Shown here: one piece after another, positions 8,334 to 16,146 of the stretch | Numbering within the stretch: the stretch's first letter is position 1 | Layout of the letters: each line of letters opens with the position of its first letter | Made by a program: the position numbers and the translations under genes | Notes under the pieces: generated by a model | Databases searched by the model: none | What the model saw: only the letters and a program-made list of their open reading frames with translations | Told to the model about the DNA's origin: nothing | Assembly: GCA_963817065.1 (NCBI GenBank) | Contig: CAWFMO010000001.1 | Location: 558,001 to 622,000 of the forward strand | DNA: 64,000 bases | Reading direction: 5' to 3' | DNA from: CAWFMO01 sp963817065 | GTDB lineage: Bacteria > Actinomycetota > Thermoleophilia > Solirubrobacterales > 70-9

Positions 8334-8567
8334 ATGCTGGTACTGACAAGGAAGCCGGGCCAGAGCATCATGATTGGCGACGGGATCGAGATTTCTGTGC
8401 TCTCCGTCGCCGGAGAAAAGGTGCGACTGGGAATCACCGCTGACAAGGACGTTCCGATCTACCGCGATGAGGTCTACGAGCGGATCCAGTCGGAGCAGAA
8501 CGGGGACGCGGGAGGCGACGACGCCGAATCTGAATCTGAGGATGAAGTGAGAGAGGCGCTCGCCTAG
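8334..8567 (+). CDS. csrA: carbon storage regulator CsrA
   Basis: 77 residues. The first 50 match the CsrA fold throughout: MLVLTRKPGQSIMIGDGIEI, then VRLGI and a DVPIYRDEVYERI segment with Arg44, the key RNA-binding residue, and Leu4. Residues 55-77 form an acidic tail beyond the usual length. Purine-rich GAGAGAGGAA precedes ATG 8334. CsrA dimers bind GGA motifs in mRNA leaders and control translation. No fliW or flagellar gene is in view. The TAG stop shares a CTAG tetranucleotide with the stop of the convergent gene. Confidence 0.95.
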   Translation: MLVLTRKPGQSIMIGDGIEISVLSVAGEKVRLGITADKDVPIYRDEVYERIQSEQNGDAGGDDAESESEDEVREALA

Positions 8568-8803
8568 GCCATCAACCAGGCGAGCGTCTCGAACATCGCG
8601 ACGACCACGGTCACGACGGTGACTGTGAGCGCGACGAGCAGGACACCGAAACGGATGTTGCCGCGCTTCTCGGTGGTCTCGATCTTCCGCGCCCGCGACC
8701 GGTTGACCGCGCGCTTGCGCAGCTGCTCGCGACGGCGCCGTTCGAGCGCCATCTCCTGCTCGAACGCCTGCTCGAGCTGGGCTTGACTCTGTCGCATCCT
8801 CAT
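8564..8803 (-). CDS. small single-pass membrane protein
   Basis: 79 residues if translated from ATG 8803; the frame stays open upstream but that part looks non-coding. The first half is basic and helical, with EQEMALERRRREQLRKRAVN, followed by one C-terminal membrane helix (FGVLLVALTVTVVTVVVAMF). A cytoplasmic N-terminus and a C-terminal anchor are likely. No family is recognised. The stop codon overlaps the csrA stop in CTAG. The start is uncertain; ATG 8797 is an alternative. Confidence 0.6.
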   Translation of the reverse strand: MRMRQSQAQLEQAFEQEMALERRRREQLRKRAVNRSRARKIETTEKRGNIRFGVLLVALTVTVVTVVVAMFETLAWLMA

Positions 8804-8903
8804 AGGTATGCCCGGGAGTCCCGGGCCGTTCGAAAATAGCAAACAATGTTGTCGTTTCCCAACAATCGCGCCCACCTAGACTGGTGCGAGTGAGCGGGGC
8901 GCG

Positions 8904-10553
8904 ATGGCAGAGCTGATCCTCGGACCGATGCTGCGCTACGTCTCGGAAACCGAGGCGACGGTCTTCGTCGAGACCGATACGCCCACCGAGGTGGCGATCC
9001 TCGGGGCGAGCGCCCCTACCTTCGAGATCGAGGGCCACCACTACGCCCTGGTCCAGATCGCCGACCTCGAGCGCGGGAGCGTCAATCCCTACGAAGTCGC
9101 CCTCGACGGCGAGCGCGCGTGGCCGCCCGAGGATTACGAGCTGCCGGCGCCCGAGATCCGCACGTTCGAGCCCGGCCACGAGACGATCGACATCGCCTTC
9201 GGCTCCTGCCGCGTCGCGCTGCCCCACGAGCCGCCCTGGACGCTGAGCAAGGACGAGGACGACCGCGGGCGCGAGCTCGACGCGCTCTACGTGCTCGCCC
9301 GCGAGATGCTGGGCGGCGACGCCGAGCGCTGGCCCGACATGCTGCTGATGCTCGGCGACCAGGTCTACGTCGACGAGGGCTCGCTCGAGGTCCGCGAGCG
9401 GATCCGCGCCCGCCGCGACACCTCGCAGGCGCCGGGGGAGGAGGTCGCCGACTTCGAGGAATACACCTGGCTCTACCGCGAGGCGTGGGCCGACCCGCTG
9501 ATCCGCTGGATCTTCTCGACGGTTTCGGTCTCGATGACCTGGGACGACCACGACATCCACGACGACTGGAACATCTCCGCCGCCTGGTGCGAGGACATGG
9601 AGCGCGAGGATTGGTGGGGCGAGCGGCTGATCGCCGGCCGCATGAGCTACTGGATCTATCAGCACATCGGCAACCTCTCCCCGCGCGAGCTCGCCGACAA
9701 CGAGATCTTCCAGAAGGTGAATGAATCGGACGACCGCGGTGAGAGCCTGCGCCGGCACTGCGAGCGGATCGCCGAAACCGGGGCCGGCAAGCGCTGGAGC
9801 TATTACCGCGACATCGGCAAGACCCGGCTGATCGTCATGGACTCGCGCGGCGGCCGGGTGCTGCGGGAGGGTGAGCGCTCGATCTTCGACGAGGAGGAGT
9901 GGGAGTGGATCGTCGACCACGCGAACGGCGACTTCGACCACCTGCTGCTCGGCACGTCCGACCCCTTCCTGCTCACCGGCGGGCTGCACTTCCTCGAGGC
10001 CTGGAACGAGCGCGTCTCGGGCGGTGCCTGGGGCGGTATCGCCGCCAAGCTCGCCGAGAAGCTGCGCCGGGCGCTTGACTTCGACCACTGGGCCGCGTTC
10101 GGGCGCTCGTTCGGCCTCCTCGCCGACCTCCTCGCCGAGATCGGTCGCGGCGAGCGCGGCACGGCGCCGGCCTCGATCGTGGTGCTTTCGGGCGACGTCC
10201 ACCACGCCTACCTCTCCGAGGTCGGCTTCCGGCCTCGAGACGGTGTCGGGAGCCGTGTCTGGCAGGCGGTCGTCTCGCCGATGCGCAACTCGCTCGAGCA
10301 CAGCGAGCGGCGGATGATCGAGGCGACTCAGACACGCGCGGGGCGCGAGTTCACCCGCGCCCTGGCCCACGCCGCCGGGGTAGAGGACCCGCCGATCGGC
10401 TGGCGGATGCGCGAGGGCCCGCATTACGACAACCAGATCGGGACGCTCTCGATCAAGGGCCGCGACGCATCGATGAAACTCGAGAAGACGAACCCGAGCG
10501 ACGAGCGGGACGAGAGGCGCCTCGAGACCGTCTTCGAGCGCGACCTGACCTGA
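8904..10553 (+). CDS. PhoD-like metallophosphatase
   Basis: 549 residues of the alkaline phosphatase D/metallophosphatase type. GSCR (100-103), GDQVYVDE (151-158), DDHDIHDDWN (214-223) and SGDVHHAYL (429-437) supply the expected metal-binding Asp, Asn and His residues. An N-terminal Ig-like domain (1-85) precedes the catalytic domain. There is no signal peptide, unlike classical secreted PhoD, so a cytosolic phosphodiesterase or phosphatase is more likely. A TAGACT box at 8877-8882 may be the -10 region, giving a short leader. Confidence 0.88.
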   Translation: MAELILGPMLRYVSETEATVFVETDTPTEVAILGASAPTFEIEGHHYALVQIADLERGSVNPYEVALDGERAWPPEDYELPAPEIRTFEPGHETIDIAFGSCRVALPHEPPWTLSKDEDDRGRELDALYVLAREMLGGDAERWPDMLLMLGDQVYVDEGSLEVRERIRARRDTSQAPGEEVADFEEYTWLYREAWADPLIRWIFSTVSVSMTWDDHDIHDDWNISAAWCEDMEREDWWGERLIAGRMSYWIYQHIGNLSPRELADNEIFQKVNESDDRGESLRRHCERIAETGAGKRWSYYRDIGKTRLIVMDSRGGRVLREGERSIFDEEEWEWIVDHANGDFDHLLLGTSDPFLLTGGLHFLEAWNERVSGGAWGGIAAKLAEKLRRALDFDHWAAFGRSFGLLADLLAEIGRGERGTAPASIVVLSGDVHHAYLSEVGFRPRDGVGSRVWQAVVSPMRNSLEHSERRMIEATQTRAGREFTRALAHAAGVEDPPIGWRMREGPHYDNQIGTLSIKGRDASMKLEKTNPSDERDERRLETVFERDLT

Positions 10554-10559
10554 GCCGCG

Positions 10560-11087
10560 CTACAGCGGGCAGGCTTTCCAGAGCCCGCGGCCGAGCCGCC
10601 CGGCTTCATCCTCGAGCTCCGCGAAGCGCTCCGCGTGGGTGTCGTTGGGCGCGATCTCCAGGGTTCTCGCGAGCCCTCGGCGCAGGAGCTCCTCGTTGAC
10701 CATCTTCCCGCCGACGTAGACGTAGGCGAGCAGGCGCCCGTACTGGTCGCGGCGCTCGGCGTCGAAGACGAGCGTCACCCGCCGGCCCTCGACGAAGCGG
10801 TGGTTGAAGTCGCTCGCCTTGGGCCCGAAGCACTGGACCGCCTCGTCCTCCTTGACCGTCTCGGGTGTATCGACGCCGATGTAGCGCACGTCCTCCTCGC
10901 GGCCGTCGATCTCGACCTCGACCGTGTCGCCGTCGACGACCCGCGTGACCACGGCCTGGACGCGCGCCGGCTCCCGCTCCCCTCGCTCCTCGCACCCGTC
11001 GACGCCGAGCAGCAGCGCCGCGAGCACGGCCATCAGTGCCGCCGAGGGGCCGGCGCTGCGTCGGAGTCGAAGTCGAGGCCCGCCCAT
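10560..11087 (-). CDS. thermonuclease-family (SNase-like) secreted or lipid-anchored protein
   Basis: 175 residues. A hydrophobic signal (AALMAVLAALLLGVDGC) ends in a cysteine that may be a lipobox, although the -3 to -1 positions are imperfect. The SNase domain follows: VTRVVDGDTVEVEI, YIGVDTPET, ERRDQYGRLLAYVYVGG and GLWKAC. The Asp, Arg and Glu positions expected for Ca-dependent phosphodiester cleavage are present in these motifs. It probably degrades nucleic acids outside the membrane. The gene is convergent with the PhoD-like gene. Confidence 0.88.
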   Translation of the reverse strand: MGGPRLRLRRSAGPSAALMAVLAALLLGVDGCEERGEREPARVQAVVTRVVDGDTVEVEIDGREEDVRYIGVDTPETVKEDEAVQCFGPKASDFNHRFVEGRRVTLVFDAERRDQYGRLLAYVYVGGKMVNEELLRRGLARTLEIAPNDTHAERFAELEDEAGRLGRGLWKACPL

Positions 11088-11153
11088 GCCGCTTAGAGTC
11101 GCGGCGCGGCCGGACCTATGCGGGCTTCAGCGGCGAACGATAGGTTTGAGCGC

Positions 11154-11594
11154 GTGAAGAGAGCGTTCGCGGCGGCTGTCTTGGCGGGGTGCGTGGCCAC
11201 CCTCGGATCGGCGACGGGCGCGTCGGCGTGTAGTTGCGTGCAGCTGAGCCCCGGACTGGTCAAGAGCGCCGACGCTCGCGTTGTCACGCGGCTCGACGCG
11301 ATCCAGCCCCTGCCCCAGCAACCCGGGCCGATCGTGGGGCCCGGCGAGGCGGATTACACCTACACGGTGCTCGAGGCGCTGGGGCGCAAGCGTCCTTTGC
11401 CCGCGGGCACGACCGTGACGATCCGGACCTCGGGAGGAAGCGCGGCCTGCGGGCTCGCCGGCAGCGTCGGCTCTGTCTACGGGATGCTGCTCGATCGCAG
11501 CGCGACCGGCTGGAGCGGCAGCAGCTGCGGCACGACGAGCCCGGCGAAGCTGCGCCGCCTGGTCAAGCTTGGGAAGCGTTCTTCGAAGCGCTAG
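11154..11594 (+). CDS. secreted Cys-rich protein with TIMP/netrin-like N-terminus
   Basis: 146 residues from GTG 11154. This start gives a clean signal peptide (VKRAFAAAVLAGCVATLGSA, cut after GASA) and leaves mature CSCVQLS at the new N-terminus, the CxC arrangement of TIMP/NTR-type OB-fold domains. Two further cysteines (SAACG, GSSCG) could form disulfides. TAGGTT at 11141-11146 is 7 nt upstream of the GTG, so the mRNA is probably leaderless. A protease-inhibitor role is only suggested by the fold resemblance. Confidence 0.7.
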   Translation: MKRAFAAAVLAGCVATLGSATGASACSCVQLSPGLVKSADARVVTRLDAIQPLPQQPGPIVGPGEADYTYTVLEALGRKRPLPAGTTVTIRTSGGSAACGLAGSVGSVYGMLLDRSATGWSGSSCGTTSPAKLRRLVKLGKRSSKR

Positions 11595-11600
11595 GTCCGG

Positions 11601-12521
11601 CTAGGGGATCCGGCGCACGTTCGAGAGCAGCGTCTCCTTGATCTTCTCGATGATCTCGAGCGCCTCGTTCCACTCGCGCTGCCAGACGTTGCGGCCGAAG
11701 ATCACGCCCGAGCCGCCGGCCTCGGCGACCATGCGGGTGTTGTCGAGCACGGTCTCGTCGTCGGCCTTCGAGCCGCCCGAGAGCACGACCAGCGAGCGAC
11801 CGGCGGATGCGACCGCGTGCTGGATCGCTTCGGCCTGTGAGAACTCGGTCTCGTTGTAGGGGGCCGGCGCGTCCTTGTCGGTCTCCGGGTTGAGCTTCGG
11901 CATGTTGAGCTTGACCACGTCGGCGCCCATCTCCATCGCCATCCGCGCCGCGTAGTCGATCGCGTAGAAGGAGTCGCGCCCGCCCTTGCCGTCGATCGCG
12001 CTGCCGCGGGGGTAGGCCCAGACCACGAGCGGCATCCCGAAGCGGTCGCAGTCCTGGCGCACGCCCTTGAGCTGGTGCAGGTCGGTCGTCTGCGCCGGTG
12101 AGCCGAGGTACATCGTGTAGCCGACCGCGTCGGCGCCGAGCCTGACCGCGTCCTCGACCGAGGAGTTGGTGCTCGAGAACGCGTCGTCGGAGGGCGGCAC
12201 GTCGGTGCGGCCGTTGACCTTGAGGATCAGCGGCACCTGGCCGGCGTAGTCGGGGTAGTACTTCTCGGCGAGGCCGATCTGGCAGGCGATCGCCGAGTAG
12301 CCGCCCTCGGCCGCGAGCCGGAACTGGTACTCGGGGTCCTTGGAGGCCGGGTTCGGGAAGAAGTCGCGCGGGCCGTGCTCGATCCCCTGGTCGATCGGCA
12401 GCAGGAGCAGGGTCCCGTTACCGGGGCCGAACTCGAACAGCAGGCGGCGGAGCCGGGCGCGCTTGCCGGGGGCGAGGACGGCGAGGAGGGATTTCTGCTC
12501 GGTGGCGCTCTTGACTTCCAT
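11601..12521 (-). CDS. class I fructose-bisphosphate aldolase, DhnA/FbaB type
   Basis: 306 residues. DQGIEHG (44-50), VVKLNMP with Lys204 as the expected Schiff-base lysine, and GGSK (249-252) in the phosphate-binding loop identify the archaeal-type class I aldolase. It interconverts fructose 1,6-bisphosphate with dihydroxyacetone phosphate and glyceraldehyde 3-phosphate in glycolysis and gluconeogenesis. AAAGGAG lies 10 nt before ATG 12521, and a TATACT -10 candidate lies at 12560-12565 on this strand. It diverges from an HxlR-type regulator. A related DhnA-family aldolase with another substrate cannot be excluded. Confidence 0.9.
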   Translation of the reverse strand: MEVKSATEQKSLLAVLAPGKRARLRRLLFEFGPGNGTLLLLPIDQGIEHGPRDFFPNPASKDPEYQFRLAAEGGYSAIACQIGLAEKYYPDYAGQVPLILKVNGRTDVPPSDDAFSSTNSSVEDAVRLGADAVGYTMYLGSPAQTTDLHQLKGVRQDCDRFGMPLVVWAYPRGSAIDGKGGRDSFYAIDYAARMAMEMGADVVKLNMPKLNPETDKDAPAPYNETEFSQAEAIQHAVASAGRSLVVLSGGSKADDETVLDNTRMVAEAGGSGVIFGRNVWQREWNEALEIIEKIKETLLSNVRRIP

Positions 12522-12559
12522 TCGGGGCGGGCTCCTTTGTAGGCTTGGCTGGCAAGGTC

Positions 12560-12565
12560 AGTATA
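12560..12565 (-). promoter_or_regulatory. candidate -10 box of the aldolase gene
   Basis: Read on the minus strand, TATACT matches the -10 consensus in 5 of 6 positions and lies about 40 nt upstream of the aldolase start. No good -35 hexamer is visible at the usual distance. Confidence 0.4.
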
Positions 12566-12639
12566 AGCGCGCCCGCTAAACCGAAAGCGCCCCCAGGCAC
12601 GCGGCGAGCGCCACCGATACGGAATTCGAACCAAACACC

Positions 12640-12668
12640 TTGCATTTTGGGCGTTGAGGTTCGATAAT
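12640..12668 (+). promoter_or_regulatory. promoter of the HxlR-type regulator (leaderless)
   Basis: TTGCAT (12640-12645), a 17-nt spacer and GATAAT (12663-12668) form a good sigma-70-type promoter. The ATG at 12675 begins 6 nt after the -10 box, where transcription should start, so the mRNA is expected to be leaderless. Confidence 0.65.
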
Positions 12669-12672
12669 CGAA
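12660..12672. promoter_or_regulatory. palindromic operator over the -10 box
   Basis: TTCGAT-A-ATCGAA is a perfect 6+6 inverted repeat centred on the -10 box and ending 2 nt before the ATG. A second TTCGAACC (12624-12631) is the inverse of GGTTCGA at 12658-12664. Binding by the adjacent HxlR-type protein would block its own transcription; this is inferred from position. Confidence 0.55.
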
Positions 12673-12674
12673 GC

Positions 12675-12992
12675 ATGGCGAGGCCGCTCCACGACTTTCT
12701 CGACCTGCTCGGGCGTCGCTGGGCCCTGCGCGTGGTCTGGGAGCTGCGCCGCGACGCGCTCCAGTTCTCGGCCCTGCGCGAGCGCCTCGGGGTCAGCCCG
12801 TCGGTGTTGGCGACCCGGCTCGAAGAGCTCGCCGCCGCGGGGATCCTCGAGCGCGACGCCTCGCGCCGCTACGTGCTCAGCGGCTCCGGCCGCGAGCTGG
12901 CGCGGCTGCTCTACGAGATGAACCGCTGGGCCGAGGGCAACAAGCTCGGGGTGCCATCCGACTCTGGCCGCCGACTATCCTCGCAGGGGTGA
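12675..12992 (+). CDS. HxlR-type winged-helix transcriptional regulator
   Basis: 105 residues from ATG 12675. LLGRRWALRVVWELRRDALQ is the family hallmark, followed by the recognition region FSALRERLGVSPSVLATRLE and the wing (AAGILERDASRRYVLSGSG). The protein is at the short end of the family (usually 100-130). The promoter and a palindrome overlap the start, which suggests autoregulation, and the aldolase gene is divergent and may be a target. The signal sensed is not evident. Its stop overlaps the next start as GTGA. Confidence 0.85.
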   Translation: MARPLHDFLDLLGRRWALRVVWELRRDALQFSALRERLGVSPSVLATRLEELAAAGILERDASRRYVLSGSGRELARLLYEMNRWAEGNKLGVPSDSGRRLSSQG

Positions 12993-13774
12993 GCGCGCCC
13001 GAGTTAAGCGTGGTTTGCAAGAGCTGCGGGTCGGAGGTCAGCCCGTACGTAACCGAGTGCCCGTATTGCGGCACCCGGATTCGCAAGCGCGCCCCGAAGC
13101 TCGAGCGTCACGGCGACGAATTCGCCGCGCGCCAGTCGCGGCGCCGCAAGATGCGCTCGCGGATGCCGAGCTTCGCGCTCGCCGGCGGCCGCTCCTACGC
13201 GACGCTCGCCCTGATCCTCGCGCCGGCGCTGCTCGTGCTCGTGATCCGCGCCACCGACGACCCGCTGATCGACTTCGGGGCCCTGATCGGCCCGGTCGGC
13301 GACGAGTGGTGGCGCTATCTCGCCTCGCCCTTCGTCTACGAGGACATCGGGTACCTGTTCGTGGTCGGGGTCGCGATCGCGATCTTCGGTTCGGCGCTCG
13401 AGGAACGCCTCGGGACGATCGTGACGCTGGTGCTGGCGCTCGCCTGCGGCGGCCTCGGGATGCTCGCCGCCGACGGGATCGAGTCCTCGCTCGGCCAGGA
13501 GGGCAACATCCTGGTCGCGATCGGCGGCAACGGGATCGCGCTCGGCCTGCTCGCGGCCTGGGCGATGATCCGCCTCGCCGAGGTCCGCGCCCAGCCCGAA
13601 GACGACTTCGAGGTGATCGGGACCGCGATCGCCGCCGCGGTCCTCGTCGCGCTGCCGATCGTCGACGACGGGGCGAACGTCTTCGCCGGCGTCGTCGGCG
13701 GGCTCGTCGGCGCCGCGGCCGGCTATGCGACCGGGCTGGCGGCGAAGCGCGGGAATCGCACGCGCTCGGGCTGA
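12989..13774 (+). CDS. rhomboid-like membrane pseudoprotease with N-terminal zinc ribbon
   Basis: 261 residues. A CxxC-x10-CxxC zinc ribbon (Cys10, 13, 24, 27) precedes a six-helix domain. DEWWRYLASPFVYEDIGYLF and FGSALEERLG match rhomboid landmarks, but the catalytic GxSG serine is replaced by Asn (IGGNGIALG, Asn181), and the TM6 histidine is replaced (NVFAGVVGG). The histidine and asparagine of the oxyanion region are also missing. It should therefore be inactive as a protease and may bind membrane clients. Start GTG 12989 overlaps the HxlR-type stop; the stop overlaps the next ATG (TGATG). Confidence 0.75.
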   Translation: MSAPELSVVCKSCGSEVSPYVTECPYCGTRIRKRAPKLERHGDEFAARQSRRRKMRSRMPSFALAGGRSYATLALILAPALLVLVIRATDDPLIDFGALIGPVGDEWWRYLASPFVYEDIGYLFVVGVAIAIFGSALEERLGTIVTLVLALACGGLGMLAADGIESSLGQEGNILVAIGGNGIALGLLAAWAMIRLAEVRAQPEDDFEVIGTAIAAAVLVALPIVDDGANVFAGVVGGLVGAAAGYATGLAAKRGNRTRSG

Positions 13775-14430
13775 TGCCCGACAAGTTCACCGCCCTCACC
13801 CCCGAGCTCCACCGCTACATCGTCGAGCACGGCGCGCGCCGCGACGAGGCGGCGCTCGCGGTCGAGCGCGAGACCGAGGCGATGGGCTCGATCGCCGCGA
13901 TGCAGACGGCCCCCGACCAGGCGGCGCTGATGACGCTGCTCGTCCGCGCGATCTCGGCCCGCCGCGCGCTCGAGGTGGGGACCTTCACCGGATACGGCGC
14001 GATCGCGATCGCCCGCGGGCTGCCCGACGACGGCGAGCTCGTCTGCTGCGAGCTCGACCCGGAGTACGCCGAGACCGCGCGGGGCAACCTCGAGCGCGCC
14101 GGGCTCGCCGAGCGCGTCCGGATCGAGCTCGGCCCGGCGCTCGAGACCCTGCGGGCGCTGCCCCGGGAAGAGCTTTTCGACTTCGCCTACATCGACGCCG
14201 ACAAGACCGGCTACCCCGGTTACTTCGAGGAGTGCCTGGCGCTGCTGCGCCCGGGCGGGATCGTGATGCTCGACAACGTGCTGCTCGGGGGCCGCGTCCT
14301 CGACCCGCCGGCGGATGACGACTCGGCACGGACGATGGCCGAGCTCAACGACCGCCTGGTCGCCGACGAGCGGGTCGAGATCGCGATGCTCGGGATCGCC
14401 GACGGGGTCACGCTGGCGCTCAAGATGTAG
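13774..14430 (+). CDS. SAM-dependent O-methyltransferase, class I (caffeoyl-CoA type)
   Basis: 218 residues from ATG 13774. ALEVGTFTGYGAIAIARGLP is the SAM-binding loop. ELDPEYAETA, YIDADKTGYPGY and MLDNVLLGG carry the metal-binding acidic residues and Asn seen in cation-dependent O-methyltransferases (COMT/YrrM family). It should methylate a catechol-type or similar hydroxyl in the cytosol; the substrate is unknown. It is translationally coupled to the pseudo-rhomboid gene by a 1-nt overlap. Confidence 0.9.
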   Translation: MPDKFTALTPELHRYIVEHGARRDEAALAVERETEAMGSIAAMQTAPDQAALMTLLVRAISARRALEVGTFTGYGAIAIARGLPDDGELVCCELDPEYAETARGNLERAGLAERVRIELGPALETLRALPREELFDFAYIDADKTGYPGYFEECLALLRPGGIVMLDNVLLGGRVLDPPADDDSARTMAELNDRLVADERVEIAMLGIADGVTLALKM

Positions 14431-14439
14431 GGTCCGAAG

Positions 14440-15018
14440 ATGGCGAGCAAGGGCGACTCGACCTTCGAGCACCGCGACAAACGCGGACGGCTCAACGCGA
14501 CCCTGGAGAAGCTCGAGGACGCGCCGATGAACCTGATCGGCCGCGGCCGCGCGATCACCGACTCGGCCAAGCGCGCGCTCTATGAGAACGGCACCGTCGG
14601 GCGGACGACGGTTCTCAAAGGCCCCCCGGCGCCGAGTGCGTCGGCGACCGAGCCCGAGGGGAAGTTCCGAGCCCGGATCGAGCTGCCCGGCCGCGAACCC
14701 TATGAGGCCAACGTCTGGCAGAAGTACTCGGGGCTCGAGTGGCAGGGAATGCAGACCGGCGCCCTGATCGAATGCCGGGTCGACCCCTACAACCCGAAGC
14801 TGATCCTGCTCTGCCCGCCGGAGCCCGATGAGACCCGGACGATGGACTCGGCGACGATCCTCGCCCGCGGCACGTCGGCGAGCGCCAAGGTCCTGGAGTC
14901 GAAGGACGCGGGCAAGGTCGTCCCCGGCAGCGAGCTCGCCGCCGCCTACCTCGAGGTCGACGAGGGGGACTCGGTAGTCATCGATTGGAAGGCCTCGAGC
15001 GGCGGGGAGTTCTCGTAA
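14440..15018 (+). CDS. conserved hypothetical protein
   Basis: 192 residues. A helical N-terminus (FEHRDKRGRLNATLEKLEDA) is followed by a mostly beta region with FRARIELPGREPYEANVWQK, LIECRVDPYNPKLILLCPPE and a C-terminal SAKVLES...AYLEVDEGD segment. No signal peptide or membrane helix is seen and the family is not recognised. TAGGGT, formed by the stop of the methyltransferase gene plus GGT (14428-14433), lies 6 nt before ATG 14440, so a leaderless promoter may sit inside the preceding gene end. Confidence 0.7.
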   Translation: MASKGDSTFEHRDKRGRLNATLEKLEDAPMNLIGRGRAITDSAKRALYENGTVGRTTVLKGPPAPSASATEPEGKFRARIELPGREPYEANVWQKYSGLEWQGMQTGALIECRVDPYNPKLILLCPPEPDETRTMDSATILARGTSASAKVLESKDAGKVVPGSELAAAYLEVDEGDSVVIDWKASSGGEFS

Positions 15019-15022
15019 CGAG

Positions 15023-15790
15023 ATGGACGAGGCCGCCTGGGTAGACCTGACCGTTGACGCGCTCGACGCCTGGTACCGCCGGGTGGTGGAGGCCAATCCC
15101 CGTGCGCGTTCGATCGACGGGGACGGGTTCTTCGCGCTCGTCACGCCGGAGGTCCCCGAGCGCTCGCTCTTCAACGCGGTCGTCTGCGCCGACGGCGAGG
15201 GGTTGCGGGCGGCGCGCGAGGACCTCGCGGAGGTCTACGCAGCTGACGGCTGCGCCTGGACCGTATGGCTCCCGGAGCGCGATCGCGAGACCGCTGCGGC
15301 GCTGGAAGCGGCGGGGCACGTGCTCGACGCGACTCCGGCGGCGATGGGGATCGAGCTCGACGGCTTCGCCGAGCCCGACCTCTCGCAGATCGACTGGACC
15401 GGCGAGATGGCATTCGGCGACCTCTGTCTCGTCAACGATCGCGCCTACGGCATGGCTGACGGGACGTTCTCGACCGGCTTTGGTCGCGTGGCCCCCGAGG
15501 GATCTCAGATCTACGGCGCGAACGTCGATGGCGAGGCTGCCTCGGTCCTCATCGCCTTCGACCATGACGGGCCCGCGGGACCGGACTGCTCGGTCTGGCT
15601 CGTCGCGACGCTCGAGCCGGCGCGGGGGAAGGGGCTCTCTACCGCGCTCATGCAGCGGGCGCTCTGGGACGCGGCGCAGCGCGGCTGCGCGACGTCCTCG
15701 CTCCAGGCGACCAAGCTCGGCGCCCCCGTCTACCGCAAGATCGGCTACGCGGACTTCGGCCCGATCAACATGTGGGAGTTCCGCGAATAG
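15023..15790 (+). CDS. GNAT-family N-acetyltransferase
   Basis: 255 residues. The C-terminal half is a GNAT domain: WLVATLEPARGKGLSTALMQ is the acetyl-CoA pyrophosphate loop (R/Q-x-x-G-x-G/A), and APVYRKIGYADFGPINMWEF is the usual last strand. The N-terminal 110 residues look like a degenerate second GNAT fold (FFALVTPEVPERSLFNAVVC). It probably acetylates a small molecule; the substrate is not evident. It starts 4 bases after the preceding stop. Confidence 0.8.
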   Translation: MDEAAWVDLTVDALDAWYRRVVEANPRARSIDGDGFFALVTPEVPERSLFNAVVCADGEGLRAAREDLAEVYAADGCAWTVWLPERDRETAAALEAAGHVLDATPAAMGIELDGFAEPDLSQIDWTGEMAFGDLCLVNDRAYGMADGTFSTGFGRVAPEGSQIYGANVDGEAASVLIAFDHDGPAGPDCSVWLVATLEPARGKGLSTALMQRALWDAAQRGCATSSLQATKLGAPVYRKIGYADFGPINMWEFRE

Positions 15791-15811
15791 GGCGGCAGAT
15801 AGGCTCCGCCC

Positions 15812-16141
15812 GTGACCGGCCCCACCTATACCCAGGAGCAGGTCGAGGCGGCGCTCGAGAAGATCTCCGACCCCGAGTCCTTCAGCCGCGCGGAGCAGGC
15901 CGTCGCGGCGGCGGCGCCGACGCTGCAGGCGATCCTCGTCCGGGCGCTGGAGGCGGGCGGCTGGTTCGGCGAATCGCATGAGGCCCAGCTGCTGAGGGCG
16001 GCGACGACGCCCGACGACGACGAGCGCCTGACCGCGGTGCGGACGCTGCTCGCCGAGGAGGCGCGGATGGGAATGATGGTTGGGGTTGCAGTCGGCTGGG
16101 CATTAGCTGACGAACTTGGAAAGACCGACAAGGAGGACTGA
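15812..16141 (+). CDS. small helical hypothetical protein
   Basis: 109 residues from GTG 15812. TAGGCT (15800-15805) lies 6 nt upstream, so the transcript may be leaderless. The sequence is mostly helical: YTQEQVEAALEKISDPESF, an Ala-rich middle, and MGMMVGVAVGWALADELGK near the end. No family is recognised. It ends 5 bases before the UPF0173 hydrolase and may be co-transcribed with it. Confidence 0.65.
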   Translation: MTGPTYTQEQVEAALEKISDPESFSRAEQAVAAAAPTLQAILVRALEAGGWFGESHEAQLLRAATTPDDDERLTAVRTLLAEEARMGMMVGVAVGWALADELGKTDKED

Positions 16142-16146
16142 AACGC

